A stretch of DNA of 64,000 bases from assembly GCF_000317145.1 (NCBI RefSeq), contig NC_019697.1, forward strand, positions 5,282,886 to 5,346,885, read 5' to 3'. A program made the position numbers and the translations under genes. Shown here piece by piece: positions 1 to 9,387 of the stretch (its first letter is position 1; every line of letters begins with the position of its first letter). This stretch comes from Chamaesiphon minutus PCC 6605. Lineage in GTDB: Bacteria > Cyanobacteriota > Cyanobacteriia > Cyanobacteriales > Chamaesiphonaceae. The notes beneath the pieces were generated by a model. That model worked only from the letters and a program-made list of their open reading frames with translations, ran no database searches and was not told where the DNA came from.

Positions 1-1
1 A

Positions 2-283
2 AGTTTTGCCCAACTGGTGCAGCATCTCGATAATGGCATTATCATCGACCAAATTCTTGGTAGTGGAGCCGGAATGTCTGGGGATTTTTCGATTAATGTC
101 GAGTTGGGCTATCGCGTTCGCAAGGGCGAAATTGTCGGTCGGGTCAAAGATACGATGGTTAGTGGCAATGTTTACACCGCACTCAAACAAGTCGTCGCCA
201 TCGGTGCCGATATCGACTGGAATGGACCCTGTCATACGCCATCTCTGATTGTTGAGGGGTTGTCGGTGACGGGTCGGGGATAG
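2..283 (+). CDS. TldE/PmbA-type metalloprotease family protein, C-terminal fragment
   Basis: Only the last ~93 codons are in the window; the reading frame is open from base 2 to the TAG at 281-283. The tail ends in VEGLSVTGRG, nearly identical to the end (VEGLSVTGE) of the complete TldE/PmbA-like protein at 62487-63830. The preceding region has the glycine-rich beta-strand character of the TldD/PmbA C-terminal domain (GMSGDFSINVELGY, then KDTMVSGNVY). Family members act as TldD/TldE heterodimers that degrade or mature modified peptides. This appears to be a second, diverged TldE-like gene; its N-terminus lies outside the window, so domain completeness cannot be judged. Confidence 0.8.
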   Translation, partial: SFAQLVQHLDNGIIIDQILGSGAGMSGDFSINVELGYRVRKGEIVGRVKDTMVSGNVYTALKQVVAIGADIDWNGPCHTPSLIVEGLSVTGRG

Positions 284-290
284 AGGGTCG

Positions 291-456
291 TGAATAGTGG
301 ATAGTAGATAGTAGATAGTAATTAATATGTGGTTTTGGAGTTAAGGCTTAGGACGCTTGCGTCCTCTAGGTTTGCTATGGACTTTAGTGGCTATTCATTA
401 CCCTGTATTCACTAGTACTAACTATCCACTATCCACTATTCCCTATTCCCTAATTC
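291..456. repeat. short tandem repeats (TAGATAG / CTATCCA type)
   Basis: After the TldE-like gene, the units GTGGATA/GTAGATA repeat at about 294-324, and the complementary-looking units ACTATCC/ACTATTC repeat at about 415-452. This resembles the heptanucleotide STRR class known from cyanobacteria. No gene is seen here. Confidence 0.6.
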
Positions 457-543
457 ATAGTTATTCTCAATAAGGCTTGCTTCTTGCAAATAGATCCCAA
501 GTCCGATATGATGGTGAGTGACGATAAAAATTGGGTGATGAGT

Positions 544-996
544 ATGTCATTCTATACAGCAGACTCCCTCAAAGCTGAGCTACACGAACGGGGTTGGCGA
601 TTAACACCCCAACGAGAAATCATCCTGGATATTTTTCAGAACTTAGCTGAAGGCAAACATTTAAGTGCGGAAGATCTGTACGAACTGCTCAAAACTGAGG
701 GACACGATATCAGCTTGTCCACCATTTATCGTACTGTCAAACTTATGGCGCGGATGGGGATTTTACGCGAGCTAGAGCTAGCGGAGGATCACAAACACTA
801 TGAAATCAACCAACCGTACCACCACCATCATCATTTGATCTGCGTGCGTTGCAATCAAACGATCGAGTTTAAGAATGAATCTGTCCTCAAGATTGGCGAT
901 AAAACTTCTAAAAAAGAAGGCTATCATTTACTCGATTGTCAGTTAACAATTCATGCTGTTTGTCCGAGTTGTCAGCGATCGATTTTACCTGTTTAG
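544..996 (+). CDS. fur: Fur family ferric uptake regulator (FurA-type)
   Basis: An iron-responsive DNA-binding repressor, about 150 aa from this start. The N-terminal winged helix (SLKAELHERGWRLTPQRE, LSLSTIYRTVKLMARMG) is followed by the His-rich metal site (NQPYHHHHHLICVRC) and two Cys pairs (CVRC and CPSC) of the dimerisation domain. The frame opens further upstream from a TTG at 484, but the protein beginning MSFYTADSLKAEL matches the usual FurA N-terminus, so ATG 544 is preferred; ATG 538 and ATG 508 are alternatives. The family represses iron-acquisition genes when loaded with Fe2+. The gene is monocistronic here. FurA is favoured over PerR or Zur by the conserved N-terminus. Confidence 0.9.
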   Translation: MSFYTADSLKAELHERGWRLTPQREIILDIFQNLAEGKHLSAEDLYELLKTEGHDISLSTIYRTVKLMARMGILRELELAEDHKHYEINQPYHHHHHLICVRCNQTIEFKNESVLKIGDKTSKKEGYHLLDCQLTIHAVCPSCQRSILPV

Positions 997-1052
997 TGGA
1001 TAAGTAGGTAGGTGCAATTACTTATAAAATAGATTATGCCTGAAACCTAGAT

Positions 1053-1069
1053 GGTGGGCAGTGCCCACC
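1053..1069. repeat. palindromic repeat GGTGGGCAGTGCCCACC
   Basis: An 8-bp stem around a central G. The same element, with one-base variations, recurs at 62244-62260, 62324-62340 and 62416-62430. An ORF predicted over it (1051-1266) has no protein-like character and is not accepted. The rest of 997-1319 holds only a terminator. Confidence 0.75.
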
Positions 1070-1282
1070 CTACTGGGACGACAAGCTTAAAAATGTGGGT
1101 AAAGCGATCGCTTAAAGTATTACTGGTTGTATTTTTTACGGTTCTGAATGCCCACAATTTTAAGCGTGTCGAGCCACTACGAGGTATTTTATATTTAATT
1201 ACGCCCATGTACTTAGTGGCTCGTAGTGTTGAGATTATCCACCATCTAGGACTTACGTTACTTTAATATAGACGAGTACATA

Positions 1283-1310
1283 AACCCGGCTTTTCAAAAA
1301 AGTCGGGTTT
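1283..1310. terminator. bidirectional terminator between fur and cry-DASH
   Basis: AAACCCGGCTTTT pairs with AAAAGTCGGGTTT (one G-T pair). Each strand has an A or T run next to the stem. It lies directly after the convergent 3' ends of fur and the cry-DASH gene. Confidence 0.7.
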
Positions 1311-1319
1311 GTTGTAACA

Positions 1320-2831
1320 TTACTTAGAACGTCGATTGGGAACGGGTCGTTCGCGAGCACCGCCAGAGACATTAAAAGCCATATTATAAATCAGTTCGTT
1401 AGTGCGAGCGGACTTAAATAAATCGACCACAGGCTGTGGATAATCGACTCCAATACGCACCCCAAAACTCTCCTGTTCGGCTGGTGAAAGTTTCCAAGGC
1501 TCGTGGACTTTAGCTGCGGGAACTTGCGCCAGTTCTGGCAGCCAATGTTTGACGTAATTTCCTTCTCGATCGTAATCTAGAGACTGCTTAGTAATGTTAA
1601 AAACACGAAAAACTCGCGCGTCATTGCCGACTCCGGCTGTATAGTTCCAGTTGCCCCAATTACTACAGACATCGTAATCGATTAGCAAAGATTCAAACCA
1701 TTCGGCACCCATCCGCCAATCGATACCCAGATTTTTAGTTAGGAAACTCGCAACATTTTGACGTCCGCGATTGGACATGTAGCCAGTTGCGGCTATTTCG
1801 CGCATATTAGCATCGACTAGTGGATATCCAGTTTTACCTTCGCGCCAAAGATCGAATCTCACCCAATCTTGCTTCCAATTGAGATTGACACCTTGAAGTC
1901 CCGATCTTTTAAACATATTGTTGCCATGTTTGGCACAAATAAACCGAAAATAATCTCGCCATAACAGCTCAAAAATCAACCAATAAGTAGAGTCATTTTC
2001 GATCCGCTCGTCCTCATATTTTTTCACCTGTTGGTAGATATAGCGCGGCGACAGACAGCCTAACGCCAACCAAGCCGAAAATTTGGACGAGTAATCTGCA
2101 CCTAACATGCCATTGCGAGTTTCTTTATAGACTCGCAATCGATCGCGTTCCCAGATATACTCATTTAAGCGATCGATTCCTGCCGTTTCGCCCCCGCGAT
2201 ATGCCAACACTCGCCGCGAGTCGGGTTGAGGTGCTGTTACTCTCAGATCTTCGATCGTCGGTAGAGTTCCCGGATCGATATTTACTGACAGCGGTGGTAG
2301 ACTCGTCGGTGCTGGTAAGCATGTTGGCGTCGGTGCCTTGCGTTCTACCTCTTTGCGAAAATTGGTAAATAATTCGGGCACGTTTGGCAAGGTAAACGGC
2401 AAATCCTGGAGTAGATGCAGGGTATGACCCCAAAAAGATCGACAATTAACATTAACTGCCTTGAGAGCGGCTTCTAGTGCGGTACTGACGGCAATTTCTT
2501 CGGGGGTAACTTCCTGATGATAGTAGACATCGGTAATTCCCAACGGCTCGACTAATTGGGGAATAATTTCTTCTGTCAATCCCCGCCGAATTATGAGTTC
2601 GCTGCCGAGAGAGCGATAGGAATGTTGAAAATCGGCAACACTTTCGAGTAGAAACTGCGCTCGAAAGCCACCCGTTTTGGGAAATCCAAAACTCGTCTGT
2701 CCGAATTGACGATCGTCAAAGCAATAGAATGGAATTATGCTAGCACCGTCTTTAAGAGCCTGAGTCAGCGGTTGATGGTCGTGCAAGCGCAAATCGTTAC
2801 GATACCAGATTAAAATCCGTTTGGTAGTCAT
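1320..2831 (-). CDS. cry: DASH-family cryptochrome (cry-DASH)
   Basis: A 503-aa flavoprotein of the photolyase/cryptochrome superfamily. The N-terminal alpha/beta (MTHF-binding) domain starts IWYRNDLRLHDHQPL and contains FYCFDDRQFGQT, typical of DASH proteins. The C-terminal FAD domain has RDYFRF, WREGKTGYPLVDANMRE, GYMSNRGRQNVASFL and WRMGAEWFE. The extreme C-terminus is basic (RPVPNRRSK). Members repair cyclobutane dimers in single-stranded DNA and may act as blue-light sensors. ATG 2831 gives the normal DASH N-terminus. It is convergent with fur and otherwise isolated. A class I CPD photolyase is less likely because of the N-terminal DASH signature. Confidence 0.9.
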   Translation of the reverse strand: MTTKRILIWYRNDLRLHDHQPLTQALKDGASIIPFYCFDDRQFGQTSFGFPKTGGFRAQFLLESVADFQHSYRSLGSELIIRRGLTEEIIPQLVEPLGITDVYYHQEVTPEEIAVSTALEAALKAVNVNCRSFWGHTLHLLQDLPFTLPNVPELFTNFRKEVERKAPTPTCLPAPTSLPPLSVNIDPGTLPTIEDLRVTAPQPDSRRVLAYRGGETAGIDRLNEYIWERDRLRVYKETRNGMLGADYSSKFSAWLALGCLSPRYIYQQVKKYEDERIENDSTYWLIFELLWRDYFRFICAKHGNNMFKRSGLQGVNLNWKQDWVRFDLWREGKTGYPLVDANMREIAATGYMSNRGRQNVASFLTKNLGIDWRMGAEWFESLLIDYDVCSNWGNWNYTAGVGNDARVFRVFNITKQSLDYDREGNYVKHWLPELAQVPAAKVHEPWKLSPAEQESFGVRIGVDYPQPVVDLFKSARTNELIYNMAFNVSGGARERPVPNRRSK

Positions 2832-3093
2832 TTGTGAATTAGGCGGCTGGGACGTAAATGAAGTTACTCTTCTGTGGGGAGCGGGGAGATTGACTCGTAC
2901 CTTCTAGTATTAGATGAGACAATCGCTGAGTTTGAGAGATCGATTGACAGATTCGATCGATAAAAAAGCAGGCATGGCACCTGCGGATCTGTCATGACTG
3001 AGATTCAATCGTCAATCAAATTTTGGTTCTGTAATCTATATTTTAGTTATTAAACAACCTAAGTTGCTAGTCGCTCGAGTGACGGCTCTTGGA

Positions 3094-3128
3094 TTGGCGT
3101 GTGCGCGTTCGCACAGCACGCACGCCAA
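3094..3128. repeat. hairpin in the cry/PadR intergenic region
   Basis: TTGGCGTG (3094-3101) pairs with CACGCCAA (3121-3128), with an inner TGCG/CGCA pairing. The rest of 2832-3175 shows no gene. The stop of the PadR gene lies just downstream, so the hairpin could terminate that transcript, although it has no clear T run. Confidence 0.5.
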
Positions 3129-3175
3129 CCATTTTCGCTTAAAGTCGAGCGAGCGATTAGATCCAGCGACTGGGT

Positions 3176-3556
3176 TTAACTACCTGTGGACAATGCTCGC
3201 TCGTCCACAGATTTTGGATGCGCACCAGAATATCGCTCCCAAAAATATGCTAGCTCTTTAGCTTTGCCTACCCACTCAGAATCGATTTGATACATGCGGC
3301 GAGGTCGTCCGCGACCTTCAACTTTTTTCCAGTAGCCGACAATGGTACCGTTAGCTTCCAAAAATTTAATCGCACTATATAACACTGTATCCGAGAGCCG
3401 ATAGGTTGAAGATTCATGCTCCAATCTGGCAATCAACTCAGTACCGTAAGAATCTCCCTGAAGCAGAATGTCGAGAATGTAACAAACGGCCAACTCTTGA
3501 TTTAGATAGAGTGGTGGGGGGTTGCGGAAAAAGCAATAGATATCTTCAAAGTTCAT
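3176..3556 (-). CDS. PadR-like winged-helix transcriptional regulator
   Basis: About 126 aa from the ATG at 3556; the frame extends to 3601, but MNFEDIYCFFRNPPPLYLNQELAVCY is the usual start in cyanobacterial relatives. A winged-helix PadR core follows: ILLQGDSYGTELI, TYRLSDTVLYSAIKFLEANG, then the wing with GRGRPRRMYQID. The basic wing (KKVEGRGRPRR) is typical of DNA contact. The cyanobacterial clock-associated protein Pex also has a PadR fold, but I cannot assign this gene to Pex. The target is unknown and no operon partner is adjacent. Confidence 0.8.
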   Translation of the reverse strand: MNFEDIYCFFRNPPPLYLNQELAVCYILDILLQGDSYGTELIARLEHESSTYRLSDTVLYSAIKFLEANGTIVGYWKKVEGRGRPRRMYQIDSEWVGKAKELAYFWERYSGAHPKSVDERALSTGS

Positions 3557-3825
3557 AGCTGTTACCACCTTATAATATTGGTGTGCGTTAGTTCGTTTCA
3601 ATCCTCACCTAGCCCGAAAGCTGGAGGCAATGTCGATAACGTAAGCGGTGCTTTGGCAAATCGCAATAGATCTGTCAAAACTAGACAGGAAGACAATTTC
3701 TACAGATAACGGGTTTAACTAATCGATCGAGCAAGTCTATTGGTACCCAGTTTTTAGCTTAACTCATCCAATTTACGTTAAGGGACAATTATTCTAGTTT
3801 CTTACCAATTTCTTAACTAATATTT

Positions 3826-4398
3826 ATGTCAAATCTAGAAATTAACGGTAATACACCTCAAGCTGTCAAAAAAATTGCCGCTCAGCTCAAACGAGTTGGC
3901 TGGGCGGGATTTTGGTCGCAACTTGCTTTAGCGGTGGTTTCGAGTTTGATTTTTCTATTTGCCATTCCCTTTGCGAGTACGGGAGCCAGCAATCCGGGGA
4001 CGGGTGGCAGTTTGCTATTTGCAGTGGGTGGATTGGTAATACTTTACGGAAGTACTTACTGGTCGTTTAGATATGTGAGGCTCTCGCGCCAGCTTAAAAA
4101 TCCCAACTTGCGCCCCAAAAAAGCTGAGACGATTCAGATCGTTCGCTGGGGTCTGTTGGCGTCGTTGCTGGGCATGGGATCGAGCGTGTTAGGTGCCGAA
4201 TCGATTGGCGGCACGCTATTGGGTAAGTCACTTTCAACAGCATTACCAGGAGCGATTTTTAGTCCTGATGCTTTGAGCAAAATTATTCAACCGTTGGATA
4301 TATTTATCGTTTTGGCAAATACACATACGATTACGGCGCATTTTATTGGGATCGTATGTTCTCTGTGGCTGCTAGATCGAATTCAAAAACAGGGTTAA
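3826..4398 (+). CDS. DUF3611 family membrane protein
   Basis: A 190-aa integral membrane protein with four hydrophobic segments: about residues 28-47, 62-82, 105-125 and 155-182. The N-terminal QAVKKIAAQLKRVGWAGFWSQLALAVVSS motif and the central WSFRYVRLSRQL loop match the DUF3611 family, which occurs in cyanobacteria and as a plastid-targeted protein in plants. Its biochemical function is unknown. ATG 3826 lies just downstream of an AT-rich leader. The next gene starts 47 bp downstream on the same strand, so cotranscription with the MATE-like gene is possible. Confidence 0.8.
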   Translation: MSNLEINGNTPQAVKKIAAQLKRVGWAGFWSQLALAVVSSLIFLFAIPFASTGASNPGTGGSLLFAVGGLVILYGSTYWSFRYVRLSRQLKNPNLRPKKAETIQIVRWGLLASLLGMGSSVLGAESIGGTLLGKSLSTALPGAIFSPDALSKIIQPLDIFIVLANTHTITAHFIGIVCSLWLLDRIQKQG

Positions 4399-4445
4399 TC
4401 GATCGTGTTTATCAAAGTTCGATCGATATTTCTTTAAACTAACTA

Positions 4446-5741
4446 ATGCATCGCGATCGTCAATTAATCAAACTGTGGCAGCAATTTATCCCCCTATCTT
4501 TGTCCGATGTGACAATGGCACTGGGAGATCCTTTAACCACTACAACTCTGGCTCGTTTACCAGATCCGCGCACTAATATTGCCGCTGTCGGCGTCGCCAA
4601 GGCGATCGCCATTTTTTGTGAAAGTCCAATTATCATGTTACTCCATGCGAGTAATGCGCTCGCGCCCACTCAAGTATCCCGACGGGCATTATGGAAATTT
4701 ACCTTAATTGCTAGCGGGGGGATGAGCTTATTGCTGGCACTGACAACTTTACCCTGGATATTTGCGATCGTCGGTGAAGGGTGGTTGGGTGTCTCGCCGA
4801 GCTTGAGTGGGACGATTCGATCGACACTGGCGATCGTCATTTTATGGCCATTCGCGATCGGGTGGCGGCGGTATTTTCAAGGATTATTAATTCATAGCGG
4901 TCAAAGTAATGCTATCGCCCAGGCGGGCCTCATCCGCCTGCTGGTAGTCGGCGGCATTCTCGCGGGGGGATTTAGCCTCAAAGCAAATGGCGCAGTCGTC
5001 GCGGCGATGAGCCTAGTCTGGGGCGTAATTGCCGAAGCTGTCGCCGTCACATATCTGGCGCGAAAATGGGGTGCGACGAAACCACCAGAAACATTATCTA
5101 CCCCAGAATTACCCCAAGATTTAGCAAGTGTCTGGAAGTTTTACGCCCCCTTGGGCGGGACGATGATGCTGGCATGGGGTGCGCGGGCGGCTTTAGTCGG
5201 CATCGTCGCGCGAGCCAATGATGGAGCGATTGCCCTGGCTGCTTGGCCTGCGGCTTGGGGTTTGGTCGTCGTTGTTGCAAATTCGACGCGGATGGTGCAG
5301 CAGATTATCATTCGCAATCGCAAATTATTACCCGATCGACTCTTAATTATCTTCGCAATTACCGTCGGCTTAGCCTGCTCGTTAATTTTATTTTCAGTCA
5401 GCGGCACGCCAATGAGTCAAGCAGCCATTGGGTGGTTTGTCGGCCAAGACAACGAACTGATCTCGCGCGTGCGTCCCGTATTGCTCGTTAGTGCAGTGAT
5501 GCCGTTATTAGTATCCCTCCAAAATGCAATGCAAGGTTTTTTGGTCAGCGAAGGGCGCACCTGGGGTGTAAACCAGGCTGCTTGGGTAGGAGCGGTAGTA
5601 ATGTTAGCAACAGCATATTTTGGAACGCAATCGGGTCAAAATGGAGCCGTCGCTGCTGCCCTCGGTACGATCTTGGGCGTTACCATGGAGATTGGTTATT
5701 TATTTTATATTTGGCGTAATGTCAAAATAATTGATAATTGA
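4446..5741 (+). CDS. MATE-like multidrug/flippase family membrane protein
   Basis: A 431-aa polytopic membrane protein with about 12 hydrophobic segments. The layout (pseudo-repeat halves, RRYFQGLLIHSGQS in the middle, a second half beginning SVWKFYAPLGGTMMLAWGARAAL, and LVSLQNAMQGFLVSEGRTWGV) resembles cyanobacterial MATE/MOP-superfamily proteins annotated as multi-antimicrobial extrusion proteins. The substrate cannot be read from sequence. It lies between a DUF3611 gene and a HAD hydrolase on the same strand with short gaps (47 and 40 bp), suggesting a small operon. Confidence 0.65.
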   Translation: MHRDRQLIKLWQQFIPLSLSDVTMALGDPLTTTTLARLPDPRTNIAAVGVAKAIAIFCESPIIMLLHASNALAPTQVSRRALWKFTLIASGGMSLLLALTTLPWIFAIVGEGWLGVSPSLSGTIRSTLAIVILWPFAIGWRRYFQGLLIHSGQSNAIAQAGLIRLLVVGGILAGGFSLKANGAVVAAMSLVWGVIAEAVAVTYLARKWGATKPPETLSTPELPQDLASVWKFYAPLGGTMMLAWGARAALVGIVARANDGAIALAAWPAAWGLVVVVANSTRMVQQIIIRNRKLLPDRLLIIFAITVGLACSLILFSVSGTPMSQAAIGWFVGQDNELISRVRPVLLVSAVMPLLVSLQNAMQGFLVSEGRTWGVNQAAWVGAVVMLATAYFGTQSGQNGAVAAALGTILGVTMEIGYLFYIWRNVKIIDN

Positions 5742-5781
5742 TAATTAGTAAAATTGCTCATCAATATTAAATAAAAATTTC

Positions 5782-6456
5782 ATGCGAATTATTACGGATT
5801 TTGATGGGCCGATAATGGATTTATCCGATCGCTACTATCACGTCTATCAGCTCTGTTTAAATAAAGTCAAACACCCTCATCAGTCGCTAAACATCCTAAC
5901 CAAAGATGAATTTTGGACATATAAACAGGCGCAAATTTCCGAACGACAAATCGGCATCGAGTCAGGATTGACAACGACGCAGGCAGAAGTATTTAAAAAA
6001 ATGCGCGATCGCCATGCCCATCAATTACAATATTTATCACTCGATCGCGTCGTGCCCGGATCGATCGCCGCCCTAGAACAGATTCAATCATCTGGTATCG
6101 AACTTTTAGTAATGACATTGCGGCGCACCTGCGAATTAGAAGCAGCCTTTCAACAATACGATTTAGCCAAGTTCTTTCCACCACATTGCCGCTATTGTCT
6201 GCCAGATGACTATATAAAAAATAGTGATGTGCGAGCCAAAACCCAATTGATGACTCACTCTTTGACAGAATTGAAACCAGAGCCAAACACTTGGATGATT
6301 GGCGATACTGAAGCAGATATTATCGCCGCAAAAACTAATCATATCAAAGTAATTGGCGTACTGTCTGGCATTCGCGATCGCGATCGACTGGCGCAACATC
6401 AGCCAGACAAAATCGTCTCTAATTTAGCAGATGCCGTGAAATTCATCCTTGCATAA
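5782..6456 (+). CDS. HAD family hydrolase
   Basis: A 224-aa haloacid-dehalogenase superfamily protein. Motif I is DFDGPIMD near the N-terminus (nucleophile Asp6 and acid/base Asp8). Motif II Thr lies in LLVMTLRRTCE, and motif IV is GDTEADIIAAK. A helical cap lies between motifs I and II (about residues 15-85), as in phosphoglycolate-phosphatase-like members. It is a probable small-molecule phosphatase of unknown substrate, 40 bp downstream of the MATE-like gene and probably cotranscribed with it. Confidence 0.8.
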   Translation: MRIITDFDGPIMDLSDRYYHVYQLCLNKVKHPHQSLNILTKDEFWTYKQAQISERQIGIESGLTTTQAEVFKKMRDRHAHQLQYLSLDRVVPGSIAALEQIQSSGIELLVMTLRRTCELEAAFQQYDLAKFFPPHCRYCLPDDYIKNSDVRAKTQLMTHSLTELKPEPNTWMIGDTEADIIAAKTNHIKVIGVLSGIRDRDRLAQHQPDKIVSNLADAVKFILA

Positions 6457-6649
6457 TTCAGGTAAATTGCATCCGGTAGCAATTGCTACTTCAGATCGAG
6501 ATTATTTTTGGCAAAGTGGTATCAAGGTTTTTTCAAGCGGATCGATCCAAGGTCTGAAAATTTTACTAAACTCAAGATCCTTGGTATAGCTGACCAGAAG
6601 TAATCGATCGCTGAAAATATCCCCGCTTAAACTCTGGAGGATACTAAAA

Positions 6650-6910
6650 ATGACCGGACAACTCTGCTGGATTCCGACCTTTGCGTCTAAGGGAAAACTC
6701 ACTTTACACCTTAGATTAGATCCCTTTCAGCCCTGGAAACCACACACCGCTTTTCCAAATTTGTGCGCTCCAGATTACCCAATTCCACGCGGCTCGATCG
6801 GTTGGGCAACTAGTCAAAAGCTGCTTAAAGCGGGTTGGGAAATCGTACCTACCGCACAAGTAAAAATCTCTTTTAGAGATGATTTTGAAGATGATTCTTT
6901 AGCGGCTTAG
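6650..6910 (+). CDS. small conserved hypothetical protein
   Basis: 86 aa with no recognised domain. The start is supported by a strong ribosome binding site (GGAGG at about 6636-6640, roughly 9 bases before ATG 6650). A rho-independent terminator follows 28 bp after the stop, so this is a complete small transcription unit. The protein is soluble with a basic middle and an acidic tail (RDDFEDDSLAA). It contains three Trp and two Cys. Function unknown. Confidence 0.65.
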   Translation: MTGQLCWIPTFASKGKLTLHLRLDPFQPWKPHTAFPNLCAPDYPIPRGSIGWATSQKLLKAGWEIVPTAQVKISFRDDFEDDSLAA

Positions 6911-6937
6911 GTAATAAGTCTTCCATTTGCACAGGTG

Positions 6938-6966
6938 AAAACCCGACTTCTTCCAAGTTGGGTTTT
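6938..6966 (+). terminator. rho-independent terminator
   Basis: AAAACCCGACTT pairs with AAGTTGGGTTTTT (one G-T pair) around a 5-nt loop, followed by T residues. It lies just past the 86-aa gene. Confidence 0.8.
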
Positions 6967-7186
6967 TGTATACGGTGGAGGAGAAAAGTCAATATTTCCG
7001 AACATCTTAAGGATCTCATAATGAGATAACCCAGGTCTTTCTATTAGCTCATCGTTTTTGTTCTAATTCCCGAATCTTTTTCGGCATGTAATCGAATAAA
7101 CTTTGGATTAAAACTTGGCTAGATACACATCATTTTCGCAATTCGATCGAGTCGATCGGACTATTGGCAAGCGAAATAATAGATGT

Positions 7187-7247
7187 ATGGTGGGCAAACC
7201 TTGAGTAACAAATCAAAATCGAAGCATTAGCTCATTTGCCCACCATT
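7187..7247. repeat. inverted repeat ATGGTGGGCAAA / TTTGCCCACCAT
   Basis: Arms at 7187-7198 and 7236-7247 flank about 37 nt. It lies just past the stop of the convergent oligopeptidase gene. The rest of 6967-7272 has no visible gene. Confidence 0.55.
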
Positions 7248-7272
7248 ACAAGTCCTGCTAAATTATCGCAGA

Positions 7273-9387
7273 TTACTTCGTAGCAACTAACCCATTGTGA
7301 CGTAACAACGCCGATGGATCTGGCTCCCGTCCACGGAAGGCGGTAAACACCTCCATTGGGTGCTTGCTACCGCCCAGCGATAATACTGTATCGCGGAACC
7401 GTCGTCCGGTCGTGCCGATCGCATCTGCATCATCTAAACCAGCATCTTCAAACGCTGCGAACGCATCCGCACTCAAGACTTCCGCCCACTTGTAGCTATA
7501 ATAACCAGCCGCATAACCGCCAGCAAATATATGTCCGAAGGAGCAGAGGAAATTGTCTTCAGGTAATGGGGGAATTACCATGCTGATTTTGGCGAGGCGA
7601 TTGCGAACATCGGCGATTGTTTCGGTACCACCTGGTTTGTAGCTGCTGTGCAGTGCGATGTCCAACCAGCTAAAGTGGATCTGACGGAGCATTCCGCTAC
7701 CGCTCATAAATGTGCGTGCGGCGAGGAGTTTTTGGTAATAGTGTTCGGGTAAGGGTTCGCCAGTTTCGTAATGTTTGCCCAAACTTAGCAGGGTGGGGCG
7801 ATGGTAGCACCAGTTTTCCATAAATTGGCTGGGTAACTCGACGGCATCCCATTCGACATTACTAATGCCTGCCGCGCCGACATAATCCACGGTGGTGAGC
7901 ATGTGTTGTAAGCCGTGCCCGAATTCGTGGAAGAGGGTTTCAACTTCGCCGAAGGTCATCAGACTGGGTTTACCGTCTACTGGTGGCGTTTGATTGCAAG
8001 TTAGATAAGCAACGGGCAAACGGACTTTAGACCCATCTTTATCGGTCAACTTGGAGCGACTGATGCAATCTGCCATCCAGGCACCACCGCGTTTTTCAGC
8101 AGGACGGCTATATGCGTCTAGGTAGAAGTAGGCAATCGGTTGGTTTTGCTCGTTGGCGACTTGGAAATAGCGCACATCAGGATTCCAGACTGGTGCTTGT
8201 CCATCGGCGGCGGTGATGGTGATGCCAAACAGACTGTGGGCGAGATTAAATAAGCCCGAAAGTACCTGTTCTAAGGGAAAATACGGACGCAATTCTTCAG
8301 CATTAAAGTCAAATTTAGCTTCCCGCAGACGTTCCGACCAGTAGGCGAGATCCCAATGTTCAAGATCGTTGGCTTCGGGTGCATCTTTAGAGATAGCATA
8401 GGCACGCAGATCGTCTAGATCCTGTTTGGCTGCTTCAAAGCTGGCACTGCGGAGGGATTCGAGTAGATTTTCAACGGCAGCGACGTTGGGTGCCATTTTA
8501 CTGGCGAGACTGAGTTCGGCGAAATTGTCGAAGCCGAGGATATTCGACATTTCACGCCGTAATTCGAGGATGCGATCGATATTGCCGAGATTATCATATT
8601 CCCCAGATGCCGCGCGACTGACATAGGCTTTATAGATTTGCTCGCGCAAGTCTCGCCGTTGACTGTGTTGCATGAATGGCATGAAACTGGGTGCATCTAA
8701 AGTAATTACCCAGGGGCCATCGGTTGGCGTAGCAGCTTCATGTCCGGCGGCTCTGGCAGATTGTGCGGCTTGACCGAGTAAACTTTCGGGTAGTCCTGCA
8801 ATTTCTGCTGGCTCAGTCAGCTTCAGACTATAGGCTTTGGTGGCATCGAGGACGTTATTAGAGAACTTATTAGCAAGTTCGGCCAGTGCTAATTGAATAT
8901 CATTAAATCGCTGCTTGGGTTCGCCAGTCAAACCGACTCCAGATAGCTCCATATCGCGGATGGCGGCATCGATAATCCTTTTTTGGGCAACATCGAAGGT
9001 TGCAAATTCGGGGCTGGCTTTAATCGCTTTATAACCCTCATACAGAGCCGCGCTCTGTCCCAACCGCATCCAAAACTGAACGACTTGGGGCTGCATTTCT
9101 TCATGAGCGGCGCGCAGTTCGGGACTATTTTGGACGCCCATTAGGTGTCCGACGATACTCCAAGCCCAAGAGATCCGCTCGACAATGCGATCGAGTGGTT
9201 CGACCAATCCCGCCCAGGTTGGGACGATTTTCGCTTCGAGATCTGTCAATTTTGTATTCGCTTCTGCAAGCAGTTCGGTAATATCGGGAACGACTTGTTC
9301 GGGTTTAATTTCTGGAAATGGGGGCAATCCCTGGCCTTGTAATAGGGGCTTCATAAGTAAGTGTGATGAGAACTGATATATTCCCAT
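7273..9387 (-). CDS. prlC: M3 family oligopeptidase (oligopeptidase A-like)
   Basis: A 704-aa cytosolic zinc metallopeptidase that degrades short peptides, such as cleaved signal peptides. The M3 zinc motif HEFGHGLQHML lies near residue 490, and the third ligand Glu follows in the NVEWDAVELPSQFMENW segment. The N-terminal part is the helical lid (LPPFPEIKPEQVVPDITELL), and the C-terminus has the conserved FGHIFAGGYAAGYYSYKWAEVLSADAFAAF. Length matches PrlC/OpdA. ATG 9387 is used; a second Met at 9354 (MKPLLQGQGLPPF) is an alternative, since homologs vary before the PLLQG motif. Monocistronic. Confidence 0.9.
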   Translation of the reverse strand: MGIYQFSSHLLMKPLLQGQGLPPFPEIKPEQVVPDITELLAEANTKLTDLEAKIVPTWAGLVEPLDRIVERISWAWSIVGHLMGVQNSPELRAAHEEMQPQVVQFWMRLGQSAALYEGYKAIKASPEFATFDVAQKRIIDAAIRDMELSGVGLTGEPKQRFNDIQLALAELANKFSNNVLDATKAYSLKLTEPAEIAGLPESLLGQAAQSARAAGHEAATPTDGPWVITLDAPSFMPFMQHSQRRDLREQIYKAYVSRAASGEYDNLGNIDRILELRREMSNILGFDNFAELSLASKMAPNVAAVENLLESLRSASFEAAKQDLDDLRAYAISKDAPEANDLEHWDLAYWSERLREAKFDFNAEELRPYFPLEQVLSGLFNLAHSLFGITITAADGQAPVWNPDVRYFQVANEQNQPIAYFYLDAYSRPAEKRGGAWMADCISRSKLTDKDGSKVRLPVAYLTCNQTPPVDGKPSLMTFGEVETLFHEFGHGLQHMLTTVDYVGAAGISNVEWDAVELPSQFMENWCYHRPTLLSLGKHYETGEPLPEHYYQKLLAARTFMSGSGMLRQIHFSWLDIALHSSYKPGGTETIADVRNRLAKISMVIPPLPEDNFLCSFGHIFAGGYAAGYYSYKWAEVLSADAFAAFEDAGLDDADAIGTTGRRFRDTVLSLGGSKHPMEVFTAFRGREPDPSALLRHNGLVATK

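Noticed and set aside
1051-1266. 71-aa ORF downstream of fur
   Set aside because: It begins within a palindromic repeat, and its composition is not protein-like; no homology is recognised.
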